A stretch of 64,000 bases of DNA from Saezia sanguinis (GCF_003991585.1 NZ_PQSP01000007.1:1-64000); one strand, 5' to 3'; shown: positions 6,505 through 15,600, counted from the stretch's first letter. Numbers and translations are program-made. The notes: generated by a model not told the origin, from the letters alone.

Positions 6505-7821
6505 ATGAAAGTATATGCATTTGTGCCGGCCAAAGGCTCCAGTGAAAGAATTCAAAACAAAAACATGCGTTTTCTGGAGGGCGAAAGACTCTACATCAAA
6601 GCGCTTAAAACGCTGTTGCAATGCACAGAAATCGACCGTGTTTTTCTTGACTCGGAATCGCAGGAAATGTACCAGCACGCCGACTACCTGCCCATTACAT
6701 TTTTGCAGCGTGATCCGGCACTGGCCACCAACAAAACCGATGGCCACCAGATGTTCATGAACGAGGTCAACTCCTACCCTGACGCCGACATCTATGTGCA
6801 ACTGCTGTGCACATCACCATTCATCAAACCACAGACCATTGATGAAGCCATCCGCAAGCTGAAAAACGATGCCAGCTACGATTCCGCCATCCTGATGAAA
6901 AAGGACAAATACTATTTCTGGAAAGACGGCCAGCCGGAATATGACCCCAACCATATCCCCAACAGCAAAGACTTGCCCGACACTGTTTCAGAAAGCATGG
7001 GCTTATACATCGTCAAAAAAGGAGCCGCCTTTGCCACCCAGAAACGTTATGGCACCCGCCCCTGGATGATTTTTGGTGACCCGCAGGAACTTGTTGACGT
7101 CAATAACGAAGAAGACCTGAGGTTTGCCGAAGTATATGCCAAAGGCATCAAACGCCAGGAAAGTGAATACCTGCGGCTGGTTCGCAGCTTTATCACATCC
7201 CCTGCACTCTCCGACCTGCTGGACGACATGTTTTTAGAAAAAGGAGAGCCTTGCGGCGCGGTTCTCTCCAACTGGGTCTGCAACCTGCCCGGCTCCACCG
7301 CACTGGGGCGGGCCAATACACTCAGGCTTCGCGCACTTGAAGAAGGGGAAGACTTCCACGGCATTTACGATGCGCTGGAATCCTACGCCGGCATTTCTGA
7401 CAACGACATCATCGTTGTTGAAAACGAAATCAATGACTTTGCCTATTTTGGCGACCTGAACGCCACCCTGGCGCTCAGAAGCGGTGCATCTGCCGCCGTG
7501 ATTGACGGCGCCACCAGAGATCCCAAGCAAACCCGGTTCCTCAACTTTCCGGTATTTGCCAAAAAATACAACGCGCAAGACGTCAGGCGCCGGGCAACGC
7601 TGGACTACATCAACAAACCCGTCACCATTGGCGGCATCACGGTCACGCCAGGCGACCTCATCTTCATTGACGAATGCAGCCTGGTTGTCATCTTTCAGAA
7701 ATACGAAAGTGAAGTGATGAAAAGATGCATTCAAACGCTGGCCACCGAAAAAAACATCGTTAACGAAATCATCAACAAGTACCACATCAAAGACATCATC
7801 GACAACAACGGCGCGTTTTAG
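6505..7821 (+). CDS. Fused acylneuraminate cytidylyltransferase and RraA/HMG-aldolase-like protein
   Basis: The 438-residue protein has two domains. Residues 1-215 are a CMP-sugar synthetase (FVPAKGSSERIQNKN, QLLCTSPFIKPQTIDEAI, DTVSESMGLYIV), which would couple CTP to a 2-keto-sugar acid such as a nonulosonate or Kdo. Residues 225-425 are RraA-like: ALGRANTLRL, then GDLNATLALRSGASAAVIDG and ATRD with the substrate Arg and metal-binding Asp of the 4-hydroxy-4-methyl-2-oxoglutarate aldolase family. Because these residues are kept, the domain may be an active pyruvate-type aldolase rather than an RNase E inhibitor. No intervening stop or frameshift is seen. The start at 6505 has only a weak ribosome-binding site. 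Confidence 0.85.
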   Translation: MKVYAFVPAKGSSERIQNKNMRFLEGERLYIKALKTLLQCTEIDRVFLDSESQEMYQHADYLPITFLQRDPALATNKTDGHQMFMNEVNSYPDADIYVQLLCTSPFIKPQTIDEAIRKLKNDASYDSAILMKKDKYYFWKDGQPEYDPNHIPNSKDLPDTVSESMGLYIVKKGAAFATQKRYGTRPWMIFGDPQELVDVNNEEDLRFAEVYAKGIKRQESEYLRLVRSFITSPALSDLLDDMFLEKGEPCGAVLSNWVCNLPGSTALGRANTLRLRALEEGEDFHGIYDALESYAGISDNDIIVVENEINDFAYFGDLNATLALRSGASAAVIDGATRDPKQTRFLNFPVFAKKYNAQDVRRRATLDYINKPVTIGGITVTPGDLIFIDECSLVVIFQKYESEVMKRCIQTLATEKNIVNEIINKYHIKDIIDNNGAF

Positions 7822-7859
7822 TAAACCCCAAAAACAGGGCAAGAAAATAGCTGAGCCCC

Positions 7860-7899
7860 AACCCGCAGTGCGTGCAATCCGGACTGCGGGTTTACTTTT
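7860..7899 (+). terminator. Terminator of the polysaccharide locus
   Basis: AACCCGCAGT (7860-7869) pairs with ACTGCGGGTT (7883-7892) across a 13-base loop and is followed by TACTTTTG. It lies 39 bases after the last gene of the locus. Confidence 0.75.
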
Positions 7900-8271
7900 G
7901 CTGAAGACATGGTGCGCCCCATACATCTTTGCATCACCCGGCCTGACAATACTGGTACCTGACCAAATACCAAACCAGACACCAGATCAAATACCGGCAC
8001 AATTCTGAAAACAGATTTCACCCTGCCGCACCTGCCGCCGGTTTTTACCCTGCATACCCGATACACCCGATACTCCAGGCAAACCACCACCAGAAGCCAT
8101 TTGCAACCCATCCGGTTGATCCGGGTTTAATACAAAATACCCTATCAAAAGGGGCGTTGAAACGGTGTATTTCAAACACCTTCATCCGCCTGCATCACGA
8201 ACACGCCATCATCCTGTACTACAATGAAATCACCAACTGATATGAAACAACCGAAAAATCCAGGAGGAGAT
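7900..8271. other. Non-coding gap before the SDR gene
   Basis: About 370 bases with no supported gene. It contains C-rich imperfect short repeats (variants of ATACC and GATAC around 7950-8075). The end carries the AGGAGG ribosome-binding site of the next gene. Confidence 0.35.
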
Positions 8272-9024
8272 ATGACACAAGAAATGACAGGAAAAGTTGC
8301 TTTGGTCACCGGGGCCGGTTCAGGCATTGGCAAAGCTGCCGCACTCAAGCTGGCAGCAGCAGGTGCTGCCGTTATCGTTTCAGACCTCAACAAAGAAAGC
8401 GCCCACCAGGTCACTGAAGAAATCATCAAAGCCGGTGGACAGGCAAGCGCATTTGTTGGCAATGCCGCTTCCGAAGCCGATGTCAAAGCCTCTGTTGAGC
8501 TCGCCGTCAGCACATACGGCGGGTTGCACGCCGCATTCAACAACGCCGGTGTTTCAGGCGTTTCCGGCTCTATCACTGAAATTACCGCTGAAGAATTTCG
8601 CCGCACCATCGAAATCAACCTCTTCTCCGTTTTTTACGCCATGCATTATGAAATTCCCGAAATGCTCAAGTCCGGTGGCGGCTCTATTGTCAACACCTCA
8701 TCCATTCTGGGGCTGGTCGCCACACCTTTTGCGCTCGCGTATTCCACCTCCAAACATGGTGTCGCAGGCATGACCAAATCGGCAGCACTGGCTTTTGCAG
8801 CCAAGGGCGTTCGTGTCAACTCCATTCATCCGGGCTACATCGAAACCCCTTTGCTCGGCACCCTGCCCAAAGAAGCCATTGACTCCATGGTAGCGCTCGA
8901 ACCCGTTGGACGGCTTGGCACGGCAGATGAAGTGGCTGAACTGGTGCTGTTCCTGCTCTCTGACAAAGCCTCCTACATTACCGGCTCACAATACGCTGTT
9001 GATGGTGGCTACCTGAGCCAATAA
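8272..9024 (+). CDS. Short-chain dehydrogenase/reductase
   Basis: The 250-residue classical SDR has the cofactor motif TGAGSGIG, the structural NNAG, the catalytic Ser in NTSSILG and the YSTSK (YxxxK) dyad. The C-terminal YITGSQYAVDGGYLSQ is typical of the glucose/3-oxoacyl reductase-like group. It reversibly oxidises an alcohol or reduces a ketone with NAD(P)H; the substrate is unknown. AGGAGG 4 bases before the ATG at 8272 decides the start over the in-frame ATG at 8224. It forms a loose block with the Old Yellow Enzyme downstream. Confidence 0.93.
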   Translation: MTQEMTGKVALVTGAGSGIGKAAALKLAAAGAAVIVSDLNKESAHQVTEEIIKAGGQASAFVGNAASEADVKASVELAVSTYGGLHAAFNNAGVSGVSGSITEITAEEFRRTIEINLFSVFYAMHYEIPEMLKSGGGSIVNTSSILGLVATPFALAYSTSKHGVAGMTKSAALAFAAKGVRVNSIHPGYIETPLLGTLPKEAIDSMVALEPVGRLGTADEVAELVLFLLSDKASYITGSQYAVDGGYLSQ

Positions 9025-9394
9025 AACCGCCCGCATCTTTTTTCGCAACCGGTGCAACAGCCACGGTTGCGAAGCAGCAATCCATACAACAATCCACGCC
9101 CCTGATCAGACCTGGCCTCGCTGCATCTTTAATCCTGCATCCTTGCCCCTGTACCTGCCAGACGGCACCACGGCCAAACAACACCGTATCATTCAAAAAC
9201 AACCCCGATTGCTCCATTTTTGGAACAGTGTAATCCATATTTTCATATTTATTTCATAAATGAATCGATAGATAATTCCTCCATCAGCCAGACAAGGACG
9301 CCACCATGAAGCAGAACAAAAAAATAACATCGCACCATACCGATGCCGCTATCGCCATTTCAAAAATATCCACTTGATCACCACGGAGTACACC
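9025..9394. other. Gap with a possible 23-codon leader frame
   Basis: This gap holds no recognised gene. A short frame at 9306-9377 has an AAGGA ribosome-binding site 7 bases before its ATG and ends 17 bases before the next gene. It encodes a 23-residue basic, His-containing peptide and could be a leader peptide, with weak support. Confidence 0.25.
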
Positions 9395-10459
9395 ATGAAC
9401 AAACTGTTTGAACCTACCCAAATCGGCCGCTACACAGTCAAAAACCGCCTCGTTATGGCGCCCATGACACGCTCCCGCGCCCATGAAGACGGTACACCAG
9501 GAGAACTGGCAGCCGAGTATTACGCCCAACGCGCCGGCGTTGGTCTGATCGTGGCCGAAGGCGCGCAGCCCTCAGACGATGGGCAAGGTTACCTGACAAC
9601 GCCTGGCATTTACACCAGTGCCCATATTGCAGGCTGGAAAAAAATTGCTGACGCCGTACATGCCAAAGGCAGCCATATCTTCATCCAGCTCATGCATGCC
9701 GGACGCATGTCACATCCGGACAATACACCGCACCATCGCCAGGCCGTTGCACCGTCCCCGATTGCACCGGGGGCACCCATGTTCACAGCCAAAGGCATGC
9801 AGGACATTCCTGCGCCCCGCGCACTGACCACACAGGAAGTGCACCAGACCATTCAGGACTTCCGCTACGCAGCCCGCTGCGCCATCAAGGCCGGTGCTGA
9901 CGGTGTCGAGATCCATGGCGCAAACGCTTACCTGGTTCAGCAGTTCTTCGCGCCAAGTGCAAACACACGTACCGACCAATACGGCGGGTCGATTGAAAAC
10001 CGCGCCCGTTTTGCCATTGAGGTCGCCGCCGCCGTTGCCGAAGAAATCGGAGCCAACAGAACAGCCATACGACTGTCCCCCGGCACAGCCATGTGGGGCA
10101 TTGATGAAGGCCCCGAAGGTCCTGACCTGTACCGTTACCTGGTGGCAGAACTCAACAAACTCAACCTGGCCTATCTGCACATCATGCACCAGGGCAATGA
10201 GCCATTGCTGGCCGACATTCGCAAACTCTGGCAAGGCACATTGATCATCAACCGCCCAGGCCGGCCGCGCGAACAGATTGGGGCCGATATCAACTCGGGG
10301 CTGGCTGACCTCGAAGCCTATGGCCAGATGGTGCTGGCCAACCCTGATTTTGTCGAACGCCTGAAAACCAATGCACCAATGAACGATGCCGACCGCACCA
10401 CATTCTTTGGCGGCACAGCGCAGGGATACATCGATTACCCTGCCATGCAAAATATCTGA
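9395..10459 (+). CDS. Old Yellow Enzyme family alkene reductase (NemA-like)
   Basis: The 354-residue FMN-dependent TIM-barrel protein starts MNKLFEPTQIGRYTVKNRLV and continues with MAPMTRSRA, the conserved N-terminus of NemA-type enzymes. The substrate-binding HGAN segment (VEIHGANAYLVQQF) and SANTRTDQYGGSIENRARF are family signatures. These enzymes reduce activated C=C bonds and nitro groups with NAD(P)H and help detoxify electrophiles such as N-ethylmaleimide or methylglyoxal. GGAG 7 bases upstream supports the ATG at 9395. The neighbouring SDR, hydrolase and MFS exporter suit a detoxification role. Confidence 0.93.
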   Translation: MNKLFEPTQIGRYTVKNRLVMAPMTRSRAHEDGTPGELAAEYYAQRAGVGLIVAEGAQPSDDGQGYLTTPGIYTSAHIAGWKKIADAVHAKGSHIFIQLMHAGRMSHPDNTPHHRQAVAPSPIAPGAPMFTAKGMQDIPAPRALTTQEVHQTIQDFRYAARCAIKAGADGVEIHGANAYLVQQFFAPSANTRTDQYGGSIENRARFAIEVAAAVAEEIGANRTAIRLSPGTAMWGIDEGPEGPDLYRYLVAELNKLNLAYLHIMHQGNEPLLADIRKLWQGTLIINRPGRPREQIGADINSGLADLEAYGQMVLANPDFVERLKTNAPMNDADRTTFFGGTAQGYIDYPAMQNI

Positions 10460-10479
10460 GAAAGATATCTGGGAAAAAT

Positions 10480-10512
10480 CAGGAGGTGGAAAATAAAGGG
10501 TTTCACCTCCTG
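10480..10512. terminator. Convergent terminator
   Basis: CAGGAGGTGGAAA pairs with TTTCACCTCCTG with one bulge. Read on the minus strand it is followed by ATTTTTC, so it suits the minus-strand gene at 10626-11093; it may also end the plus-strand alkene reductase transcript. Confidence 0.65.
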
Positions 10513-10625
10513 TAAAAAACGGAGAATGACAATTCAAAACTCCGAATTAAGATCTTATATAGGTATCGTCTGCGCTGAAAGATCACAGTAACCGATACCT
10601 GCACTTTATGAAAATTTCTCCTGGC

Positions 10626-11093
10626 CTAATTATTTTCCCCTTCAATTCTTGAAGGGTAGTTTTCAATCCACTTTTGAATGGCACTGAGTATCTGTGAAAA
10701 ATCATTTTCATCGAGATCAAAAAGCAGTCGCCAATCATCCTTTGATGTATAGGGATACTTCTGCGTAAAGCCAGGTTTAAGCTCGCAATTAAGAATTACC
10801 GCTATTCTGACGACGTTATCAATGCAGGAAACAAACGCCAGCTCAAGGCATGGCTCCGTAAAGCGCAGATGAGAAAAAGAAGGTAAACGCCTATCTGCCA
10901 ATGCATTGAACCATGCGTACAGTCGGCAAAAGTCAGAGGCTTCTAGGGCAGGGTCAGTTTTTTCAAACAGATCATCATCCTGCCTCACAGTAACTTTCAG
11001 TAAGCACCAGTCATCTGCCAGATCTGGGAATTCATAACCCAGGATATTCAGCCTCAGTTCAACAGCATGATCTTTACTCTTTAATGAAAGCAT
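10626..11093 (-). CDS. WapI-like immunity protein (orphan)
   Basis: The 155-residue cytosolic acidic protein has LRLNILGYEFPDLADDWCLL near its N-terminus and EPCLELAFV in the middle, the pattern of the WapI-type immunity family. Known members neutralise the C-terminal toxin of WapA/Rhs-like contact-dependent effectors. No Rhs, CdiA or other toxin gene is beside it, so it may be an orphan immunity gene that protects against toxins of neighbours. The start is the ATG at 11093 with only a weak GGAACGGA upstream. The family call rests on remembered sequence pattern. Confidence 0.6.
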   Translation of the reverse strand: MLSLKSKDHAVELRLNILGYEFPDLADDWCLLKVTVRQDDDLFEKTDPALEASDFCRLYAWFNALADRRLPSFSHLRFTEPCLELAFVSCIDNVVRIAVILNCELKPGFTQKYPYTSKDDWRLLFDLDENDFSQILSAIQKWIENYPSRIEGENN

Positions 11094-11338
11094 TGAATAA
11101 CAATCCGTTCCAAAGTGAACACTGCGTTTAAGCCATCAAAACTCATTTTATTCAACATGTGGTTTGCATACCCGTAAATCAAAAGACAAGACAGAAAAAC
11201 ACTCAGCGTGTTTTCATTCTTAATGGTTGTTAGTCTTTAATGGAAAAACCGATTTAGAGTACCAGTGTTTGTTGAATTGCCCGCTTTCAAAGCAATCCAT
11301 CTTTCTATTAACTCAAGCAAACAATTCAATTCATTTTG

Positions 11339-12241
11339 TCACTTTGCATAATACTTGCGCAAAATCTCCGTCAGCCAATCAAACACAGCCAGCACATGCG
11401 CAGAGGTCATGGTGCGTTGCGGACGGTAGAGATACATCACCCAGCGTTTTCGCATCATCTCAGGGAATAACTCCACCAGCCTGCCGCTTTCAAGGTGCTT
11501 GTTGCACATATAGTCGGCCAGCAGCGAGCAAGTCATTCCAGCCAGGGCCGCAGAAAGTTCACTATAGGGGTCATCGGTGACAAAGCGCTGCTGTTTTGGA
11601 TACAAATGCAAATCGTCGTTAATCGGCCAGCCCCACGCACGCCCCGTATTCACATTGATTAAATTGCTGGCAGGAAACCGTTTTTGCAAATCATCCAGAT
11701 CTTTTGGCTGCCCGAGCCTGGCCAACAACCGTGGCGAAATGACAAGCTTATCCTGCATTTCGCTGATCTTACGAACAATCATCAGCGGGTCAGGCTCAAA
11801 ACCGACCCGCACCCCCATATCAATCTGATTCTCAACTAAATGCAGCTTGGCCGAATCCACACGCCAATCTATGCGCAATTCCGGGTAATCCGCGCACCTC
11901 GCCACCAAGTCTGCCAATATGGCATCGTTTTCGGGCAACCTCAGCACAGTGATGCGCACCACTCCGCTCATATTGCCCTGCTTTTTTTGCGCCGTGGCAA
12001 ACAGCTTTTCACCGTCCAGCAAGTACTGCTGGGCCCGCGGCAAAAAGCGCTCGCCAAACTCGGTTAGCTGCATATTGCGCGTATTGCGAACAAAAAGCAG
12101 TGCCCCCAACTCCTCTTCCAGTTCGGCAATCACGCGTGTGACCACCTGCGGTGACACCGACATCCGCAGCGCTGTTTCGCGGAATTGCAAGGTCTCGGCA
12201 GCGGTACAGAAATACTTCAAGGCATCCAGTCGATTCAGCAT
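11339..12241 (-). CDS. LysR-family transcriptional regulator
   Basis: The 300-residue protein has an N-terminal winged helix-turn-helix (MLNRLDALKYFCTAAETLQF, then MSVSPQVVTRVIAELEEELG, about residues 1-60) and a LysR substrate-binding domain (about 90-290). An AGGA before the ATG at 12241 supports this start over an in-frame codon 9 triplets upstream. It is divergent from the hydrolase gene at 12397, the classic LysR arrangement, so it probably controls that gene and perhaps the MFS transporter after it. The ligand is unknown. Confidence 0.93.
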   Translation of the reverse strand: MLNRLDALKYFCTAAETLQFRETALRMSVSPQVVTRVIAELEEELGALLFVRNTRNMQLTEFGERFLPRAQQYLLDGEKLFATAQKKQGNMSGVVRITVLRLPENDAILADLVARCADYPELRIDWRVDSAKLHLVENQIDMGVRVGFEPDPLMIVRKISEMQDKLVISPRLLARLGQPKDLDDLQKRFPASNLINVNTGRAWGWPINDDLHLYPKQQRFVTDDPYSELSAALAGMTCSLLADYMCNKHLESGRLVELFPEMMRKRWVMYLYRPQRTMTSAHVLAVFDWLTEILRKYYAK

Positions 12242-12396
12242 GATTATTCCTGTTTCGCGAATTATCAATTCCTGATTTATTCATTGTATCAGAGTAATCA
12301 GCCGCTGATAATCAACATATCCAGATAAATCTGATGCCCATTGGCAAAAAAACCAGCCGCATATTTCACCCATAAATTCACCAGCCAGGAACAGAA
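12242..12396. promoter_or_regulatory. Divergent LysR/hydrolase promoter region
   Basis: The 155 bases between the divergent starts are A+T-rich and include ATCAGCCGCTGAT, a partial dyad near 12297-12309 that could be a LysR binding site. No unambiguous -35/-10 pair can be assigned. Confidence 0.4.
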
Positions 12397-13533
12397 ATGA
12401 AAAACTCTTTTTCCCGCAGAGAAATTTTACAAACCACCATTGCTGTGAACGTTGCCCTTGGCATCAGCGCATCTGCGGCAACCGCCAGCCCCCAACTTCC
12501 CGTCAATACAGGAGCAAATCATATGCAACTGACTCAAGAGTGGGACAAAACCTTCCTCAAAAGCAACAAAGTCGATCATCAAAAAGTAACTTTCAAAAAC
12601 CGTTACGGTATCATGCTGGCAGCCGATATGTATATGCCGCAAAACACCGGTGATCAAAAACTGGCCGCCATTATTTTAAGCGGCCCGTTTGGCGCGGTAA
12701 AAGAACAATCATCAGGCTTTCATGCACAGACTTTAGCGGAGCGCGGTTTTGTAACGCTTGCGTTTGATCCGTCATTCACAGGCGAAAGCTCAGGCGAGGT
12801 TCGCAATGTGGCATCCCCCGATATCTACACGGAAGATTTCAGTGCAGCGGTAGATTTCATTGGCTTGCAACCTTTTGTCGACCGCGACCGCATCGGTGTG
12901 CTGGCCATTTGCGGCCTAACCGGCATGGCCATTACCGCAGCGTCAAGTGACTCCCGCATCAAAGCAGTGGCAACGACTGCAATGTACGATATGTCACGCA
13001 GCATGAGCAAAGGTTATCAGGACTTTTATACACAAGAACAACGCCAGAAAGTGGTGGATTACCTCAGCCAACAGCGCTGGGCTGATGCGGAACAAGGCAC
13101 ATTTGCCACAGGGCTGCATGAAGTTCCGTTTGATAAAAACGGAAACATCGTCAAAGCCGACCGCTTATTTCCTGATGCACTGCCGGCAGATGCCGATCCC
13201 GTTTCAAAAATATTTTTTAACTATTACAAAACACCGCGTGGTTTCCACCCCAGGGCAATTAACTCTACAACCGCCTGGACGGCGACCACACCCATGTCAT
13301 TCTTCAGCTTCCCGCTCATGGATAACATCAAGTACGTTTCACCACGCCCTCTTCTGTTGGTGACCGGCGACAAGGCCCACTCCCGCTACTACTCGGAAGA
13401 CGTCTATAAAGCCGCCTCTGAACCAAAAGAACTGGTGGTTGTCGCCGGTGCCGACCATGTGGATTTATACGACAACCTGGACAAAATCCCTTTTAACAAG
13501 TTTGAACAATTCTTTAAAGAACATTTGAGATAA
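12397..13533 (+). CDS. Exported alpha/beta hydrolase with Cys in the nucleophile elbow
   Basis: The 378-residue protein begins with a twin-arginine-like leader (SRREILQTT followed by a hydrophobic stretch ending SAATAS), so it may be exported by Tat. The body is an alpha/beta hydrolase: LSGPFGAVKEQ near the oxyanion region, nucleophile elbow IGVLAICGLTGMA, an acid in VTGDKAHSRYYSED and the catalytic His in VAGADHVDLYD. A Cys stands where GxSxG serine hydrolases have Ser, as in the YcjY/dienelactone-hydrolase-like group. The substrate is unknown. It is divergent from a LysR gene and followed by an MFS exporter. Confidence 0.8.
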   Translation: MKNSFSRREILQTTIAVNVALGISASAATASPQLPVNTGANHMQLTQEWDKTFLKSNKVDHQKVTFKNRYGIMLAADMYMPQNTGDQKLAAIILSGPFGAVKEQSSGFHAQTLAERGFVTLAFDPSFTGESSGEVRNVASPDIYTEDFSAAVDFIGLQPFVDRDRIGVLAICGLTGMAITAASSDSRIKAVATTAMYDMSRSMSKGYQDFYTQEQRQKVVDYLSQQRWADAEQGTFATGLHEVPFDKNGNIVKADRLFPDALPADADPVSKIFFNYYKTPRGFHPRAINSTTAWTATTPMSFFSFPLMDNIKYVSPRPLLLVTGDKAHSRYYSEDVYKAASEPKELVVVAGADHVDLYDNLDKIPFNKFEQFFKEHLR

Positions 13534-13580
13534 CTTGTTTTCAAACACCCTCGCGGTAAACCAAATCCAACCCCAAAAAA

Positions 13581-13605
13581 CTGCCTGTCTGAAACATACA
13601 GGCAG
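13581..13605. terminator. Hairpin between hydrolase and MFS genes
   Basis: CTGCCTGT and ACAGGCAG form an 8-bp stem with a 9-base loop. A run of six A precedes it on the plus strand, so a T-run follows only in the minus direction. Function on the plus strand is uncertain. Confidence 0.4.
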
Positions 13606-13707
13606 GCCGCTTTACCTCACCGCCAAAAAGTTCATGGTAGACGGTGGCCCCTGATCTGCTTCCTTCCATTTTCCATTCAGCATCAAATAAACAAAAGACC
13701 CTTCCCG

Positions 13708-14919
13708 ATGACAGATTCAACAAATCAGGCCAAGAACCGCCTGCTGATACCCATCTTAACCCTTGGCGTATTTGGCATTCTGAACACCGAAATGGGCGTG
13801 GTCGGCATTATTCCGATCATCGCCAGGCAATTTGACATCAGCGTGCCCGACGCAGGCTGGATGGTCAGCCTGTTTGCTTTGGTGATAGCCTTTGCCGCAC
13901 CTGTCGTACCGCTGTTCTTTTCCAAAATGAACCGCAAAACCGCAATGACATTGGCACTGTCAGTATTTGTCATCAGCAATATAGTTTCCATTTTTGCTCA
14001 GAGCTATACCGTGCAACTGGTTTTTCGGGCTATTCCCGCCTTGTTCCACCCTGTATACATCACCATTGCCTTTACCACAGCAGCAGCTTCGGTGAGTAAA
14101 CAAGACGCACCCAAAGCCGTCGCAAAACTGTTTATCGGCGTATCGGCAGGTATGGTACTGGGCGTACCGATAACCAGCTTTATCGCTGACGAATGGGGGT
14201 TCAGCACGGCCATGGTGTTCTTCACCGCGGTGAATGTCATGGTACTGGCGGCAACACTGCTGTTCGTGCCATCCATGCCGGCAGGTAATAAACTGACATA
14301 TGGTGAACAGCTCGGAGTATTGAAAAAAATGATCTTATGGCTTTCGGTAACCGCCGCCATTTTAATGAACGCTGTCATGTTCGGCTTTTATAGCTACCTT
14401 TCCGATTACCTGCAATCGGTTACGCTGCTGCCTTTTAAAATCATCAGTCTGTTGCTATTTGTGTATGGAATGGCAAATATCATCGGCAACGTTTTTGCTG
14501 GCAGATTGCTTGCCAGAGCACCCTCCCCAACGCTCATGACCATGCCCGTACTACTGCTCGCCTTGTATGCTTTGCTGTTTGTGATGGGCAAGTCCGCCTT
14601 TGCCGTCACAGCCATTCTGCTACCGCTCGGGATCGCCGTCGGCATTGCCAACAACGGTAATCAATACATGGTCAGCACCGCCGCTCCTGAAGCGCCAGAG
14701 TTCACAAACGGATTATTCCTGACCGCAGCCAACCTTGGCACCACACTGGGAACATTTGTTTGCGGGCTGTTCATTTCAGGCTGGGGTGCGCAATACGCCA
14801 TACTTAGCGCAATGCTGTTTGCCGCACTGGGAATTATCGGAATCGCTTTGAGAACATATCTGTACAAACCCAAAGGCCCATCTGAAAACTACGCCACCCC
14901 GACACTGGCATCAACTTGA
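13708..14919 (+). CDS. MFS transporter (AraJ/DHA1-type exporter)
   Basis: The 403-residue inner-membrane protein has about twelve hydrophobic segments. The N-terminus (LTLGVFGILNTEMGVVGIIP) is typical of the AraJ/YdhP-like DHA1 drug and sugar efflux group, with RAIPALFHPVY in the fourth helix region. It would export a small molecule with proton antiport. It lies 174 bases after the hydrolase gene and may share its LysR control. No strong ribosome-binding site precedes the ATG. It is the last core gene before the genomic island. Confidence 0.88.
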   Translation: MTDSTNQAKNRLLIPILTLGVFGILNTEMGVVGIIPIIARQFDISVPDAGWMVSLFALVIAFAAPVVPLFFSKMNRKTAMTLALSVFVISNIVSIFAQSYTVQLVFRAIPALFHPVYITIAFTTAAASVSKQDAPKAVAKLFIGVSAGMVLGVPITSFIADEWGFSTAMVFFTAVNVMVLAATLLFVPSMPAGNKLTYGEQLGVLKKMILWLSVTAAILMNAVMFGFYSYLSDYLQSVTLLPFKIISLLLFVYGMANIIGNVFAGRLLARAPSPTLMTMPVLLLALYALLFVMGKSAFAVTAILLPLGIAVGIANNGNQYMVSTAAPEAPEFTNGLFLTAANLGTTLGTFVCGLFISGWGAQYAILSAMLFAALGIIGIALRTYLYKPKGPSENYATPTLAST

Positions 14920-15080
14920 ATGTCAAAACTCCGCCAACATTATGAACAGGCACATGACTTGCCCATATACTTAAATTAATCGGTTTGGGGAAATTTCAAT
15001 GCGTGTCTGCAGACAGAAAAGCACAAAACGCCTTAATTTCTAATGATTTTCAGCCTTTAGCGAAAGACTAAAATAGAGAA

Positions 15081-15095
15081 TTGGAGCGGGAAACG
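15081..15095. repeat. attL of the tRNA-Gly genomic island
   Basis: TTGGAGCGGGAAACG is an exact copy of the 15 bases at 37740-37754, the 3' end of tRNA-Gly including its CCA, read on the plus strand. It has the position and orientation expected for the left end of an element inserted at that tRNA. Confidence 0.8.
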
Positions 15096-15497
15096 CACTC
15101 CGAAATATCGGCCCAAGTCTTTGAGGTAATAAGAAATTTTTCCTTGTACCTCTAACTCGTGTACTACATTTTGTACTATTTGTTTAAAGTTGGCAACCAC
15201 TAATAATGTCAAGCAAAGCAGACTCTATGAAGTGAGGCAAATGCTTTGAAGCAGCTCAGTAACAAAGGGTTATAAGGGAATGGTCACAAAGGCAAAGGCG
15301 CCATTACTGCGTAATGGCTTCTACTTTTAAAAGCAGTTAGATACCGGGGAAAAGGAAAAGGCCAGTGTACATCAGACACATTTCAATCGGTTCACTTTTA
15401 CCACCGTAAATATAAAAAAGCCGAGAGCGTTCAGAATTCTGTGTCAAGCATAGAGTGTATTAAAAAATCTTGAATATTTGTCTCTATTTTCACTCAA
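15096..15497. other. Non-coding left end of the island
   Basis: About 400 A+T-rich bases with no supported gene apart from the arm-site motif. It may contain decayed sequence from earlier insertions. Confidence 0.35.
15161..15178. promoter_or_regulatory. Putative integrase arm site, left end
   Basis: GTACTACATTTTGTACTA has two GTACTA units 12 bases apart and differs at two bases from the motif at 37611-37628 at the other island end. It lies 66 bases inside attL and is probably bound by the island integrase. Confidence 0.5.
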
Positions 15498-15575
15498 TTA
15501 GGGTGTGTTAACACTACTTGTAAAGCATGGGAGAGCATCAGATAAATGTTACGGCTTAGTGTTAACACGCCCTAA
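15498..15575. mobile_element. 78-bp MITE-like element
   Basis: TTAGGGTGTGTTAACACT at the left is matched by AGTGTTAACACGCCCTAA at the right with one mismatch. Only 42 bases lie between. The GGGTGTGTTAACA-type ends resemble terminal repeats of IS5-family elements, and a TA flanks both ends. It is too short to encode anything, so it is probably a non-autonomous derivative. It ends 25 bases after the adhesin stop codon. Confidence 0.6.
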
Positions 15576-15600
15576 CGATTATGTAATTAAGGGGCACAGT

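Noticed and set aside
15498-15575. Simple transcription terminator
   Set aside because: The arms are 42 bases apart and carry IS5-like ends with flanking TA; a MITE explains it better.
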